Shown here piece by piece: positions 1 through 9,344 of a stretch of DNA of 64,000 bases. The stretch is from assembly GCA_002718415.1 (NCBI GenBank), contig PBEM01000015.1, positions 23,732 to 87,731 on the forward strand, written 5' to 3'. Position 1 is the stretch's first letter; each line of letters starts with the position of its first letter. Position numbers and translations under genes: made by a program. This DNA is from Chloroflexota bacterium (lineage in GTDB: Bacteria > Chloroflexota > Dehalococcoidia > Lucifugimonadales > Lucifugimonadaceae). The notes beneath the pieces were generated by a model. The model ran no database searches. It was not told the origin of the DNA and worked only from the letters and a program-made list of their open reading frames with translations.

Positions 1-145
1 TTTATTAAAATCCTTATTGTCCCAAGATAGCTATTTAGCGGGAGGAATAATTTTTCTAATAGGTATATTTACTATATTAGGTACTTTGATTTCAGATTTA
101 CTACTCCTTTGGATAGATCCAAGAATAAAATTCGAGGCTAGATAA
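1..145 (+). CDS. ABC transporter permease, DppB type (3' fragment)
   Basis: This is the last 47 codons of a gene that begins before the window, ending with TAA at 143-145. The reading frame gives one hydrophobic segment and the tail WIDPRIKFEAR. A Leu/Ile-rich final membrane helix followed by a D-P-R-[IV] tail is the usual end of DppB/OppB-family permeases; the complete permease at 16838-17776 ends in the same way (FIDPRIRLS). It lies 2 nt before the DppC-type permease, so it is the first permease of the same operon. Only the C-terminus can be judged. Confidence 0.8.
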   Translation, partial: LLKSLLSQDSYLAGGIIFLIGIFTILGTLISDLLLLWIDPRIKFEAR

Positions 146-147
146 AA

Positions 148-1284
148 TTGAGTTCTGAATCAAACATAGAGAAAGTAGATAATATTAATTCTGAAGAAAG
201 AGTTAGTGTTGCTTCACAAGGACAGTTAATATGGTGGAGATTTAGAAAACATAAACTTGCAGTATTTTCCGCTATACTTCTACTATTATTGTATCTAACA
301 ACATTATTTGCTGAATTTTTTGCTACTTCTGATCCTCTTGAATCTGAAGCATTTCGAGGTCTAATACAACCTCAACCAATTCATTTTTTTGATGAAGGTA
401 AGTTAAGCCCTCATGTATGCGCAATGGAAGGTACCCGAGACCCCTATACATATAAAAAAACATATAAACCTAATTGTGATAAAAAAACACCCGTAGAATT
501 CTTTACTAAAGGTTATGAATATGAATGGTTAGGTTTAATTCCAATGGATAGACATTTAATCGGTGTACCTGAAGGATATTTGGCAGAAGAACACATATTT
601 TTATTAGGAACTGATATTCAAGGAAGAGACATGTGGTCAAGAATATGGGTAGCATCAAGACTTTCATTAAGTATCGGATTAGTTGGAGTTACATTAACAC
701 TAATTTTTGGCATATCTTTAGGAGGTATCTCGGGCTTTTATGGTGGTTTTATAGATACGATTATACAAAGAATTATTGAAATTATAAGAGCAGTTCCGAC
801 TATACCTTTGTGGATGGCTTTGTCCGCTGCTATGCCTTTTAGTTGGTCTATTGTACAAATATATTTTTCAATCACATTAATAATTTCACTGTTCGCTTGG
901 ACCGATTTAGCAAGAGTAGTCAGAGGTAGATTTCTATCTCTTAGAGAAGAAGACTTTGTTACAGCAGCAGTTTTATCTGGTGCAAATGAAAGAAGAATAA
1001 TTTTCAGACATGTAATGCCATCACTATATAGTCATATTATTGCTGCGGTGAGTCTTGCAATACCTTTGATGATTATTAGTGAAACAGCCTTAAGTTTTCT
1101 TGGGTTAGGATTACAAGCGCCTGCAATAAGTTGGGGTACTTTATTACAAGGTACTCAAAATGTACAAAGTGTGGCTCTATACAAATGGTTGATGATTCCT
1201 GCTTTCCCTGTAGTAGGAAGTATTCTTTTATTTAATTTTCTTGGAGACGGATTAAGAGATGCTGCAGATCCGTACAGTGACTAA
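148..1284 (+). CDS. ABC transporter permease, DppC/OppC type
   Basis: This inner-membrane permease belongs to a dipeptide/oligopeptide (or nickel/glycoside) ABC importer. It starts at TTG 148, 2 nt after the preceding permease. A first transmembrane helix lies near residues 36-56. The family hallmark G-T-D-x-x-G-R-D-x-x-S-R follows near residues 152-163, then about five more helices and the EAA loop (roughly 268-295, A-x-x-S-G-A-x-x-x-R-I-I-x-R-H) that docks on the ATPase. The distance between helix 1 and the GTD motif is about 70 residues longer than in the second DppC-type protein of this window (17779-18636). The extra segment contains two cysteines and probably forms an external domain. 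The substrate cannot be read from sequence. Confidence 0.9.
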   Translation: MSSESNIEKVDNINSEERVSVASQGQLIWWRFRKHKLAVFSAILLLLLYLTTLFAEFFATSDPLESEAFRGLIQPQPIHFFDEGKLSPHVCAMEGTRDPYTYKKTYKPNCDKKTPVEFFTKGYEYEWLGLIPMDRHLIGVPEGYLAEEHIFLLGTDIQGRDMWSRIWVASRLSLSIGLVGVTLTLIFGISLGGISGFYGGFIDTIIQRIIEIIRAVPTIPLWMALSAAMPFSWSIVQIYFSITLIISLFAWTDLARVVRGRFLSLREEDFVTAAVLSGANERRIIFRHVMPSLYSHIIAAVSLAIPLMIISETALSFLGLGLQAPAISWGTLLQGTQNVQSVALYKWLMIPAFPVVGSILLFNFLGDGLRDAADPYSD

Positions 1285-1293
1285 TAATTTAAT

Positions 1294-2325
1294 ATGACTA
1301 AAAAAAATACTAAAATAGAAAAACAAAAACCAATATTATCCGTAAATGGACTTAAAGTTCATTTCTTTACAGATGAAGGTACAGTTAAAGCAGTAGAAGG
1401 GGCAAGCTTTGACGTTTTAGCTGGACGCACATTAGGAATAGTAGGAGAGAGTGGATGTGGTAAAAGTGTAGCAACAAGGTCATTATTAAGGTTGGTAGAT
1501 AGCCCTGGAAAAATTGTAGATGGAGAAATTATTTATAGGGGTGACGCAAATAAAAAAGAAATAAATATTACCTCTTTAAAAACATCAGGATCAGATATTA
1601 AATCGATTAGAGGTGGAGAAATTTCATTGATTTTTCAAGAACCTATGACATCTTTCAGTCCAGTACATACCGTTGGTAATCAAATAATTGAGGCAATAAA
1701 ACTACATAAGAAACTTAATAAGGATGATGCTAAAGGATTAACTTTAGATTGGTTTAAACGTGTTGGTATGCCAGATCCAGAACAGAGAATGAACCAATAT
1801 CCATGGCAATTAAGTGGGGGGCAAAGACAAAGAGCAATGATTGCAATGGCTTTATGTTGTGATCCAAAAATAGTAATTGCTGATGAGCCCACTACAGCTT
1901 TAGACGTAACTACCCAAGCCCAAATACTCGATCTCCTAAAGGAACTTCAAGAAGAAAATGGAATGTCTATCATTTTTATTACCCATGATTTAGGTGTAAT
2001 AGCTGAAATATCTGATGATGTTTCAGTTATGTATCTAGGAAATATAGTAGAGAGTGCATCTGTAGATGAAATATTTCATTCTCCAAAACATCCATATACA
2101 ACTGGTTTATTAAATTCCATTCCGTCCATTACCAATAAGAATAGAGAAAGATTGCCAACAATATCAGGTTCTATTCCTCATCCTCATAACAGACCAAGTG
2201 GATGTACTTTCAGAAATAGATGTCAAAATCCTTCAGATGATTGCAGAGAAGGGAAGATTGAAATGAAACTTATAGAAGTTAGCCCAGGCCATTTTGTAGA
2301 TCAATGCTGTATTAATTGTGGTTAA
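1294..2325 (+). CDS. Oligopeptide/dipeptide ABC transporter ATPase, DppD type
   Basis: This is one of the two ATP-hydrolysing subunits that power the upstream permeases. Walker A is GESGCGKS at residues 51-58, the signature is LSGGQRQR, Walker B is IVIADEP, and the H-loop is ITHDLG. The C-terminal oligopeptide-transporter extension with its Cys motif (S-G-C-T-F-x-x-R-C) is present. The protein ends with an additional C-C-x-x-C-G tail, which the DppF-type neighbour shares. It follows the permease by 9 nt and precedes the second ATPase by 12 nt, so all four genes form one operon. Confidence 0.93.
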   Translation: MTKKNTKIEKQKPILSVNGLKVHFFTDEGTVKAVEGASFDVLAGRTLGIVGESGCGKSVATRSLLRLVDSPGKIVDGEIIYRGDANKKEINITSLKTSGSDIKSIRGGEISLIFQEPMTSFSPVHTVGNQIIEAIKLHKKLNKDDAKGLTLDWFKRVGMPDPEQRMNQYPWQLSGGQRQRAMIAMALCCDPKIVIADEPTTALDVTTQAQILDLLKELQEENGMSIIFITHDLGVIAEISDDVSVMYLGNIVESASVDEIFHSPKHPYTTGLLNSIPSITNKNRERLPTISGSIPHPHNRPSGCTFRNRCQNPSDDCREGKIEMKLIEVSPGHFVDQCCINCG

Positions 2326-2337
2326 AAAAGGATAAGA

Positions 2338-3354
2338 ATGACTACTAAAAATAAAAAAGATGACTCTCCTATATTAGAAGTTACAAACTTAAAAAAATAT
2401 TTCCCTATACAAAAAGGGATTTTTAAAAAAATAGTTGGGAATGTTCGTGCGGTCGATGGTGTAGATTTTAGTATAAATAAAGGAGAAACAGTTAGTCTGG
2501 TGGGAGAAAGTGGTTGTGGTAAAACTACTACAGCTAGATGTATTATGCGAGCACTAGATCCTACAAGTGGTGAAATAAAATTTAAAACCAAAAATAATGA
2601 AATCATAGATTTATCTAAATTATCCAAAGATGAAGTTAGGCCATATAGAGATGATATTCAAATGATCTTCCAAGATCCTTTTTCATCATTAAATCCTCGA
2701 ATGACTCTTTTCGATATAGTAGGTGAGCCTCTCCTTGTTAATGGCATGAAAGCAAAAAAGGAAAGAGAAGAAAGAGTATCAGAAATAATGCATCAAGTAG
2801 GTTTAAGGCCAGAATATATGATGAGATTTCCACATGCTTTTAGCGGTGGGCAAAGACAAAGAATTGGTATTGCAAGAGCATTAAGTATAAACCCTAGCCT
2901 AATCGTTGCAGATGAGCCTGTCTCCGCCTTGGATGTATCTGTTCAAGCCCAAGTATTGAATTTAATGATGGATCTTCAAGATCAATTAAATTTAACATAT
3001 TTGTTTGTTTCTCACGACTTGAGCGTAGTGAGCCAAATAAGTGATAGAGTAATTGTTATGTATGTAGGAAAAATCGTAGAAAGTGGTACTCCAAAACAAA
3101 TCTTTGAATCACCTAAACATCCATACACTTCTGCCCTACTTAGCTCAGTTCCAAAAGCTGACCCAAGATTGAGACAAGAAAGAATTGTGCTCAAAGGAGA
3201 AGTAGCAAACGCTGCAGATCCACCTTCTGGATGTACTTTCCGAACTAGGTGTCCAAATCCAACAGATGACTGCAGGGATGGAAACATTGAAATGGGTCTA
3301 ATTGAAGTAAGCCCTGGGCATTGGGTAGATCAATGCTGCGTCAATTGCGGCTAA
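2338..3354 (+). CDS. Oligopeptide/dipeptide ABC transporter ATPase, DppF type
   Basis: This is the second ATPase of the heterodimeric motor. Walker A is GESGCGKT at 56-63, the signature is FSGGQRQR, Walker B is LIVADEP and the H-loop is VSHDLS. The DppF-like N-terminal L-K-K-Y-F-P segment is present, followed by the C-terminal oligopeptide-transporter domain with S-G-C-T-F-R-T-R-C and a terminal C-C-V-N-C-G. It is the last gene of the operon and converges on the sulfatase 20 nt downstream. The second ABC system of this window (14775-18636) lacks ATPase genes and might share this pair, which is inference only. Confidence 0.93.
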   Translation: MTTKNKKDDSPILEVTNLKKYFPIQKGIFKKIVGNVRAVDGVDFSINKGETVSLVGESGCGKTTTARCIMRALDPTSGEIKFKTKNNEIIDLSKLSKDEVRPYRDDIQMIFQDPFSSLNPRMTLFDIVGEPLLVNGMKAKKEREERVSEIMHQVGLRPEYMMRFPHAFSGGQRQRIGIARALSINPSLIVADEPVSALDVSVQAQVLNLMMDLQDQLNLTYLFVSHDLSVVSQISDRVIVMYVGKIVESGTPKQIFESPKHPYTSALLSSVPKADPRLRQERIVLKGEVANAADPPSGCTFRTRCPNPTDDCRDGNIEMGLIEVSPGHWVDQCCVNCG

Positions 3355-3374
3355 AATTAAACTAACCCATAATT

Positions 3375-4871
3375 TCATCTAAATGTAGATGAATTCGTAG
3401 GGTTATCATCTTTAGGTCCTGAATGACTTAAACGCATGCCTCTTTGGTTACCAAAAGATCTGCCAGGATTTGCATATTCAATATTAGGATTAGGATCATC
3501 CATCCCAACTAATTGGCCATTTTTTATCCAATTCAAATCATCTCCATAGAAATTTATTTTCATAGTCTCAGAAAGTTTTGAGATAATTTTTTTATATTTA
3601 ATGTCACTATATAAATCGTACATCTCTTTTGGGTCATTATCTAAATCAAATAACTGAAATCTATTGCCCGCAGGATAATATATTAATTTATATCTCTCAT
3701 CTCTAACCATTCTAGTGGCTCTTGCATCATCCCAGAGTTCACCGTAGATATAGTCCCGTTTTTTATCCCCTAACAAAGATAAACCTTCCACAGTGGATGG
3801 AATAGGAACTTCACACATTTCAGCTAAGGTAGGAAAAATGTCTGCTTGTACGGCTAATCTGTCATCTATACTATTTACAGTAATATTTTTTGTATTCTCT
3901 GGTGGTACTAAAATCATTGGGATTCTACAAGAATTTTCATAAAAAAGTCCTTTTGCATACAAGCCATGATTTCCTAACATATCTCCGTGATCAGAAGTAA
4001 ACATAACAATAGTATTATCAAAAATATTTTCTTCTCTTAATAAACCAATAACAAGTCTAATTTGGTGGTCCACATGTGTAGCTAAAGCATAAAAAGCTTG
4101 CCTAGCTGCCCTAATAGCATCTTCAGAATAAGTATTTCTACCATGCGGTCTAGCTTTAAGGGAAAAAGGAAGTTCTTTATGGTTTTCTGACCATTCTGAA
4201 TAATAAGGCATATCTACATCAATACTTCTGTAGTAATCCATATAACTAGATAGAGGTGCTAAAGGAGGATGTGGAGGACTAAAAGACATGTACCAAAAAC
4301 CCGGCTTACGAGGATCTCTTCTAGCAATATATTTACATGTCTCTTTAACAGTCCAATTGATTTGATGTAAATGTTCAGGTAAATGCCAGGTTCTAGTAAG
4401 ATAATCGTTATTTGACATCCCGTGTGACCACTCTTGTCCAGAATATCCTTCATCTTGTAAAAAAAGCTCGTAATCGTCTTTGTTCATTCCAAATTGATAA
4501 CGTCCTTCTTCTAACAACATCACATCTTGAAATCCAATTCTGTCTCTTTGAGGATAAACATGCAATTTTCCTACACCATAAGATTGGTATCCATTTTCAG
4601 TAAACGTTTGAGCAATAGTTGGTAAATCGGGCATAGGCAAAGTTTCATTAAAGTTTCTATCTCCATGTGTCCTTGAACCAACACCTGTCATCATTTCTCT
4701 TCTTGCAGGTATGCATATAGGTGTAGTAGTGTACGCATTAGTAAATGCTATTCCATTACCAATCATTTGATCTAGAGTCGGAGTTAATATAGATGGATGT
4801 CCTAATGCTCCTATTAATTCACCAAACCAATGGTCTACTGAGATTAATAAAACATTATTTTTTACAGACAA
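3375..4871 (-). CDS. Sulfatase (type I, formylglycine-dependent)
   Basis: This hydrolyses sulfate esters. The signature C-x-P-x-R (CIPAR, Cys53-Arg57) provides the cysteine that is oxidised to formylglycine. The N-terminal metal site is V-D-H-W (Asp13), with His where many sulfatases have a second Asp. The later metal-site motif T-S-D-H-G-D-M-L-G-N-H-G fits the family, as does the 498-residue length. I see no signal peptide, so it appears cytoplasmic. It is transcribed divergently from the sugar-acid genes at 5009 onward. This suggests a sulfated, uronic-acid-containing carbohydrate as substrate, which is inference; the exact ester (aryl, choline, polysaccharide) cannot be told. Confidence 0.92.
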   Translation of the reverse strand: MSVKNNVLLISVDHWFGELIGALGHPSILTPTLDQMIGNGIAFTNAYTTTPICIPARREMMTGVGSRTHGDRNFNETLPMPDLPTIAQTFTENGYQSYGVGKLHVYPQRDRIGFQDVMLLEEGRYQFGMNKDDYELFLQDEGYSGQEWSHGMSNNDYLTRTWHLPEHLHQINWTVKETCKYIARRDPRKPGFWYMSFSPPHPPLAPLSSYMDYYRSIDVDMPYYSEWSENHKELPFSLKARPHGRNTYSEDAIRAARQAFYALATHVDHQIRLVIGLLREENIFDNTIVMFTSDHGDMLGNHGLYAKGLFYENSCRIPMILVPPENTKNITVNSIDDRLAVQADIFPTLAEMCEVPIPSTVEGLSLLGDKKRDYIYGELWDDARATRMVRDERYKLIYYPAGNRFQLFDLDNDPKEMYDLYSDIKYKKIISKLSETMKINFYGDDLNWIKNGQLVGMDDPNPNIEYANPGRSFGNQRGMRLSHSGPKDDNPTNSSTFR

Positions 4872-5008
4872 TTAGCACTCCTATTCAAATCTTTATAAAT
4901 TCAGTTTATTTGAAATAGATAAATAATAATATAAAAATAGATTACAAAATCTGTAAATGAATATAATATTATTCCATTCTTATATAGATTTTAAAAAGGA
5001 AACATAAA

Positions 5009-5821
5009 ATGAAAGTGATGATTACCGGGATAGTAGGAAAAATAGGTACTATCGTTGCAGATCACATACAAGATGATCACGAAGTACATGGAATAGATCT
5101 TAGAGAGTCAGATCGTTCAAATACAACAAAAATTGACTTAGCAGATTCTGCAGATGAACTTGCAAAACTTTTTGAAGGTACTGATGTAATCTTACATCTT
5201 GCAGCAGATAGAAGACATGAACCATGGATTGGTTGGGATGAGCTTATGAGACCTAACGTTATTGCAACGGCTAATGTCTATCAAGCTGCACATAAGGCTA
5301 ATGTTAGAAGAGTAATATTTGCTAGCTCTATGCATGCTGTTGGTGGATATGAATTAATAGAACCATATAAATCAATTGTTAACGGTAATTATGATGGAAT
5401 AGATAAAGATAAAGTAGATTTAGTAAAAGGTTTAAATCAAGATTCAAGACCTGATAGTGAATATTCTGCGAGTAAAGTATTTGGGGAATCTTTAGGAAGA
5501 TACTTTGCAGAATTTGAAAATATGGAAGGATTAGCTATAAGAATAGGTACTGTTCATCCAGATAATAAACCAGGAGCAGACCCAAGGTCTTGGGTTAGTT
5601 TTTTTAGCCAAAATGATATCGGTGGATATTTTAGATCTTGTATAGAAAAGAAAGACGTCAGCTACGATATTTTATATGCAGCATCTAATAATGATTGGAA
5701 GGTTTACGATACTCCATATGCATTTAATTATTTAGATTTCCAACCATCTGATAATGCTGAAAATCACCGTGATAATCCAAGTGCACCAAATGATGCTCCA
5801 GGAACTATAGATTGGAAATAA
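5009..5821 (+). CDS. NAD-dependent epimerase/dehydrogenase, uronate dehydrogenase-like (copy 1)
   Basis: This is an extended SDR with the NAD-binding G-x-x-G-x-x-G at residues 7-13 and the catalytic Tyr152-x-x-x-Lys156 (YSASK), with Ser106/107 upstream. Its overall pattern (short length of 270 residues, H-L-A-A-D, P-W-x-x-W) resembles uronate dehydrogenase, which oxidises hexuronates to aldaro-lactones. An AAAGGA ribosome site lies 9-14 nt before the ATG. It aligns without gaps over its first 160 residues with the gene at 8577-9344, so the two are recent paralogues. This copy has a tail of about 15 extra residues. The substrate is inferred from neighbours (aldolase, enolase-family dehydratases). 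Confidence 0.8.
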   Translation: MKVMITGIVGKIGTIVADHIQDDHEVHGIDLRESDRSNTTKIDLADSADELAKLFEGTDVILHLAADRRHEPWIGWDELMRPNVIATANVYQAAHKANVRRVIFASSMHAVGGYELIEPYKSIVNGNYDGIDKDKVDLVKGLNQDSRPDSEYSASKVFGESLGRYFAEFENMEGLAIRIGTVHPDNKPGADPRSWVSFFSQNDIGGYFRSCIEKKDVSYDILYAASNNDWKVYDTPYAFNYLDFQPSDNAENHRDNPSAPNDAPGTIDWK

Positions 5822-5852
5822 TTTTTAGCTTCTAATCATGGAGAAACAAATT

Positions 5853-6824
5853 ATGCCCATTGTTGGATATGGAGACTTTAAATATGAACGTGATGAATCA
5901 TGGCCAATAATACCAGAAGGCTGGACACTTGGTAACGGATGGTCTGGTCCTCCTGAATTAGGAATTCCTATAACATCCGGAAAGGGAGTATCAGATGTTG
6001 CAGTAGATTCTAATGATAGAGTTTACGTTTTCAACAGAGATGCTCATCCAGTTGTTGTTTTCGAAGCTGATACCGGAAAATTTGTGACCTCTTGGGGTGA
6101 ATATGAGTTTAAAGAAACTCATGGAATTTTTGTAGATTCCGATGATAATATTTGGACAACAGATAGACAAGAACATGTTGTAGTAAAACATACAAAACAT
6201 GGTGAAAAATTACTCGAATTAGGTGTACGATCTTGGGCAAGTGCATCTGTAACTCCTTACGGTACTCATCCAGAACATAACTTTCTTGGAGGACCTTTCA
6301 ATATGCCTGGTGGAGTGACTATAGCTTCTACCGGCGCTATTTTTGTTGGAGATGGATATGGAAATCGTCAAGTCCACAGATTCTCCCCTAAAGGTGAATT
6401 CGAGCTATCATGGGGTATTTCAGGAACTGGAGAGGGTGAATTCTCGTTAGTTCACAATCTTGATATCGATTCAAAAGATAGAGTTTATGTATGCGACAGA
6501 CAAAACTGTAGGGTCCAAATTTTCGATTATGATGGAAATTACATAGATAGCTGGACTGATGTGCTTAACCCTGGTGGTGTATATTGTGATAGAAATAATT
6601 TAGTCTATGTAGCAGAACAGGGCATACCTTCTGGAGCTGAACCAAATGGTGTATCTATTTTTACCGAAGAAGGAGAACTTGTTTCTAGATTTAGGGGAAG
6701 AGAAAATGGTCTTGTTCAACCACACGGACTTTCTACTGATTCTAAAGGAAATTTATATTTAGCAGAATTAGAATCACTTGATATCGGAAAAGATCATAGG
6801 ATTTCAAAATGGAACAAAATTTAG
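5853..6824 (+). CDS. NHL-repeat six-bladed beta-propeller protein (copy 1)
   Basis: The protein consists of NHL-type beta-propeller blades (repeated D-S-x-D-x-[VI]-[YW]-[VT]-x-D-R and G-[NT]-[YF]) of the family often labelled peptidyl-alpha-hydroxyglycine alpha-amidating lyase-like. An upstream in-frame ATG exists at 5838. I prefer the ATG at 5853 because GGAG lies nine bases before it and because the paralogue at 7591 begins at the matching residue (M-x-[VI]-V-G-Y-G-D). There is no signal peptide. Placed between a uronate dehydrogenase-like gene and an aldolase, it could be a sugar-lactonase, since several lactonases are beta-propellers. That role is speculative. Confidence 0.8.
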   Translation: MPIVGYGDFKYERDESWPIIPEGWTLGNGWSGPPELGIPITSGKGVSDVAVDSNDRVYVFNRDAHPVVVFEADTGKFVTSWGEYEFKETHGIFVDSDDNIWTTDRQEHVVVKHTKHGEKLLELGVRSWASASVTPYGTHPEHNFLGGPFNMPGGVTIASTGAIFVGDGYGNRQVHRFSPKGEFELSWGISGTGEGEFSLVHNLDIDSKDRVYVCDRQNCRVQIFDYDGNYIDSWTDVLNPGGVYCDRNNLVYVAEQGIPSGAEPNGVSIFTEEGELVSRFRGRENGLVQPHGLSTDSKGNLYLAELESLDIGKDHRISKWNKI

Positions 6825-6834
6825 GAGATAAATA

Positions 6835-7581
6835 ATGTCAGAAAAAATTCAAAATAAAATACTACAAAAAGCTAATAATAAACAAATTGCATTAGGTATT
6901 AGAGTATCTAGTTCTACTGAAGAGGTTATTGAAATAGCTGGAAGAATGGGATTAGATTTTGTATATTTAGATGCTCAACATTCACCATTCACTTTACCTG
7001 AGATAGAAAAATATTGCAGACTATCACAAAGTTTTGATCTAACTACAATGATTAGATTACCAGATGGGGAAAGAACAACTATTCTTAACTATCTTGACCG
7101 CGGAGCTAATGTTATCCAAATCCCTGATTTACAAACAGCTGAAGAAGCTAAAAAATACATTAAATATACATATTTTGGCCCAATAGGAATACGTAGTGCT
7201 ACTAGTCTAAGAACTGCTATGCAAATACCTGAACCAGCTAATAGAAAAAATCTTTATGATTTTGTTAATAAAAACACACTAATATTACCTCAGCTTGAAA
7301 GTATTACTGCTTTTAATAATCTTGACAGCATATTAAAAGTTGATGGAATAAATTTTTTCTCCGGAGGTCCTGAAGATATAGCTCAATCTATGGGTTTCCC
7401 TGGAGAACCGCAACATCCAGAAGTTTTAAAAGCATTTTCTAAAGCTTGTGAAAAAGTTAGATCATCAGGAAAGTTTATGATGGAAGACGTTATAGAAATG
7501 ATAAGTGTAAATGATCTAATTATAAAAGAGGCAGGAGATTTATTAAAAAAGCATGGTAGAACACCTAATTGGAGTTTATAA
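6835..7581 (+). CDS. HpcH/HpaI-family aldolase
   Basis: This class II pyruvate-type aldolase of the HpcH/HpaI family cleaves 2-keto-3-deoxy sugar acids or related hydroxy-keto acids. The family's base His49 (D-A-Q-H-S), Arg73 in M-I-R-L-P, the glycine-rich G-A-N-V-I-Q-I-P strand, metal ligand Glu155 (P-Q-L-E-S) and Asp181 (G-G-P-E-D-I-A) are all visible. The 248-residue length is normal. AGGAGA stands 6 nt before ATG 6835. E. coli GarL (2-keto-3-deoxyglucarate aldolase) belongs to the same family, which fits a uronate-to-aldarate pathway here. Confidence 0.87.
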   Translation: MSEKIQNKILQKANNKQIALGIRVSSSTEEVIEIAGRMGLDFVYLDAQHSPFTLPEIEKYCRLSQSFDLTTMIRLPDGERTTILNYLDRGANVIQIPDLQTAEEAKKYIKYTYFGPIGIRSATSLRTAMQIPEPANRKNLYDFVNKNTLILPQLESITAFNNLDSILKVDGINFFSGGPEDIAQSMGFPGEPQHPEVLKAFSKACEKVRSSGKFMMEDVIEMISVNDLIIKEAGDLLKKHGRTPNWSL

Positions 7582-7590
7582 AATATAAAA

Positions 7591-8559
7591 ATGACAGTTG
7601 TAGGATATGGAGATTATAGATATGAATTTGATGACTCATGGCCTAATATTCCAAAAGGTTGGACAATTGGTAACGGATGGTCTGGTCCTCCAGAATTAGG
7701 AATCCCTATAACTTCCGGAAAAGGTGTTTCTGATGTTTCAGCAGATTCTAGTGATAATATTTATGTTTTTAATAGAGACATACACCCTATAGTAATATTT
7801 GAAGCTGAATCTGGAAATTTTGTTAATTCTTGGGGAGAACATGAATTCAAAGAAACTCATGGAATATTCGTAGATTCTGAAGATAATGTTTGGACAACAG
7901 ACAGGCAAGAACATGTTGTGGTAAAACATACGAAACATGGTGAAAAATTACTCGAACTAGGTATTAGAGGATGGGCTACAGCATCAGTCACCCCTTACGG
8001 TAGTAATCCTGAAAGAAAAGGACTTGGAGGTCCTTTTAATATGCCAGCTGGAGTAACTGTATCTTCAACCGGAGCTATTTTTGTTGCTGATGGTTACGGG
8101 AATCGTCAAGTTCACAGGTTTTCTCCAACAGGAAATCTTGAAATTTCATGGGGAAATTCAGGTACAGGTAAAGGTGAATTTTCTTTAGTGCATAATTTGG
8201 ATGTCGATTCTGGTGATAATGTTTACATATGTGATAGAGAAAACGATCGAATACAAATTTTTGATTACGATGGTAATTACATAAATATGTGGGAAAATTT
8301 AAGTAGTCCCGGAAGCGTTTATTGTGATAGAGAAAACTTAGTTTATGTAGCAGAACAAGGCACCCCAAGAAGAAAGAAAAAAAATGGAGTATCTATCTAT
8401 ACTGAATCAGGTGAGATAATTTCACAATTTATGAGAAAAAGTGAAGAAAATACTCAACCACACGGTATATGTCTTGATTCTAAAGGAAATATCTATTTGG
8501 CAGAGCTAGCATCGCCAATAGGAAACGATCAAAAAGTATCAAAATTTGTAAGAATTTAA
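7591..8559 (+). CDS. NHL-repeat six-bladed beta-propeller protein (copy 2)
   Basis: This is a close paralogue of the protein at 5853-6824; long stretches such as N-G-W-S-G-P-P-E-L-G-I-P and T-D-R-Q-E-H-V-V-V-K-H are identical. It is 322 residues of propeller blades without a signal peptide. The duplicate sits on the far side of the aldolase, and the order of the propeller and dehydrogenase genes is reversed relative to copy 1. It may differ in substrate from copy 1. The biochemical role is not known from sequence; lactone hydrolysis is a hypothesis from context. Confidence 0.8.
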   Translation: MTVVGYGDYRYEFDDSWPNIPKGWTIGNGWSGPPELGIPITSGKGVSDVSADSSDNIYVFNRDIHPIVIFEAESGNFVNSWGEHEFKETHGIFVDSEDNVWTTDRQEHVVVKHTKHGEKLLELGIRGWATASVTPYGSNPERKGLGGPFNMPAGVTVSSTGAIFVADGYGNRQVHRFSPTGNLEISWGNSGTGKGEFSLVHNLDVDSGDNVYICDRENDRIQIFDYDGNYINMWENLSSPGSVYCDRENLVYVAEQGTPRRKKKNGVSIYTESGEIISQFMRKSEENTQPHGICLDSKGNIYLAELASPIGNDQKVSKFVRI

Positions 8560-8576
8560 TATAAAAGGAAAACGAT

Positions 8577-9344
8577 ATGAAAATAATGATTACTGGAATA
8601 AATGGAGCAATAGGTAATGTAGTAGCTAATCTAATGAGTAAAGATCATGAAGTACATGGAATTGATGTAATTAAATCAGACCGTCCAAATACGACATATA
8701 TAGATCTTGCAGACTCTGTTGATGATGTATCAAAAGCATTCGAAGGTATGGATGCAGTACTTCACTTAGCAGCAGACCCAAGGCATGATCCTTGGATCGG
8801 ATGGAAAGAATTAATGCGACCTAACATGATTGCCACGGCTAATGTTTATTCAGCTGCACACAAAACAGGTGTTAGAAGATTCATATTTGGTGGCTCAATG
8901 AGAGTCGTTGCAGGTTATGAATCAGATGAGCCATATGCATCTATAATAAATGGTAATTATGATGGGATTGATAAAAATAAAATTGAACTTATAAAAGGAA
9001 TAGGACAAGATACTAGGCCTAATAATGAATATGCAACAAGTAAAATTTTTGGAGAAAACTTAGGTAGATATTTTCATGAATTCGAAGATATGGAAGTTTT
9101 ATGTGTGCGAATAGGATCACTTAAACATGGATCTGATCGACCAGGGCACGATTCTAGATCTTGGGTAGCATTTATGAGTTTAAGAGATGCAGCTAGCTAT
9201 TTTAAATCTTGTATTGAAAAGAAAGATGTTGGGTATGATATTCTTTATGCTGCATCAGATAATGATTGGAAAATCTATGATACTCCTTATGCATATAAAT
9301 ATTTAAATTTTCAACCCGCCGATAATGCAGAAAATTATCGATGA
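8577..9344 (+). CDS. NAD-dependent epimerase/dehydrogenase, uronate dehydrogenase-like (copy 2)
   Basis: This is a paralogue of 5009-5821 with the same fold and the same positions for the NAD loop (residues 7-13), Ser107, Tyr152 and Lys156 (YATSK). It lacks the last 15 or so residues of copy 1 and ends N-A-E-N-Y-R. Its stop overlaps the start of the next gene as ATGA (9341-9344), so the enolase-family gene is translationally coupled to it. AAAAGGAAA precedes the ATG. A uronate or aldose 1-dehydrogenase role is likely; the exact sugar is unknown. Confidence 0.8.
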   Translation: MKIMITGINGAIGNVVANLMSKDHEVHGIDVIKSDRPNTTYIDLADSVDDVSKAFEGMDAVLHLAADPRHDPWIGWKELMRPNMIATANVYSAAHKTGVRRFIFGGSMRVVAGYESDEPYASIINGNYDGIDKNKIELIKGIGQDTRPNNEYATSKIFGENLGRYFHEFEDMEVLCVRIGSLKHGSDRPGHDSRSWVAFMSLRDAASYFKSCIEKKDVGYDILYAASDNDWKIYDTPYAYKYLNFQPADNAENYR

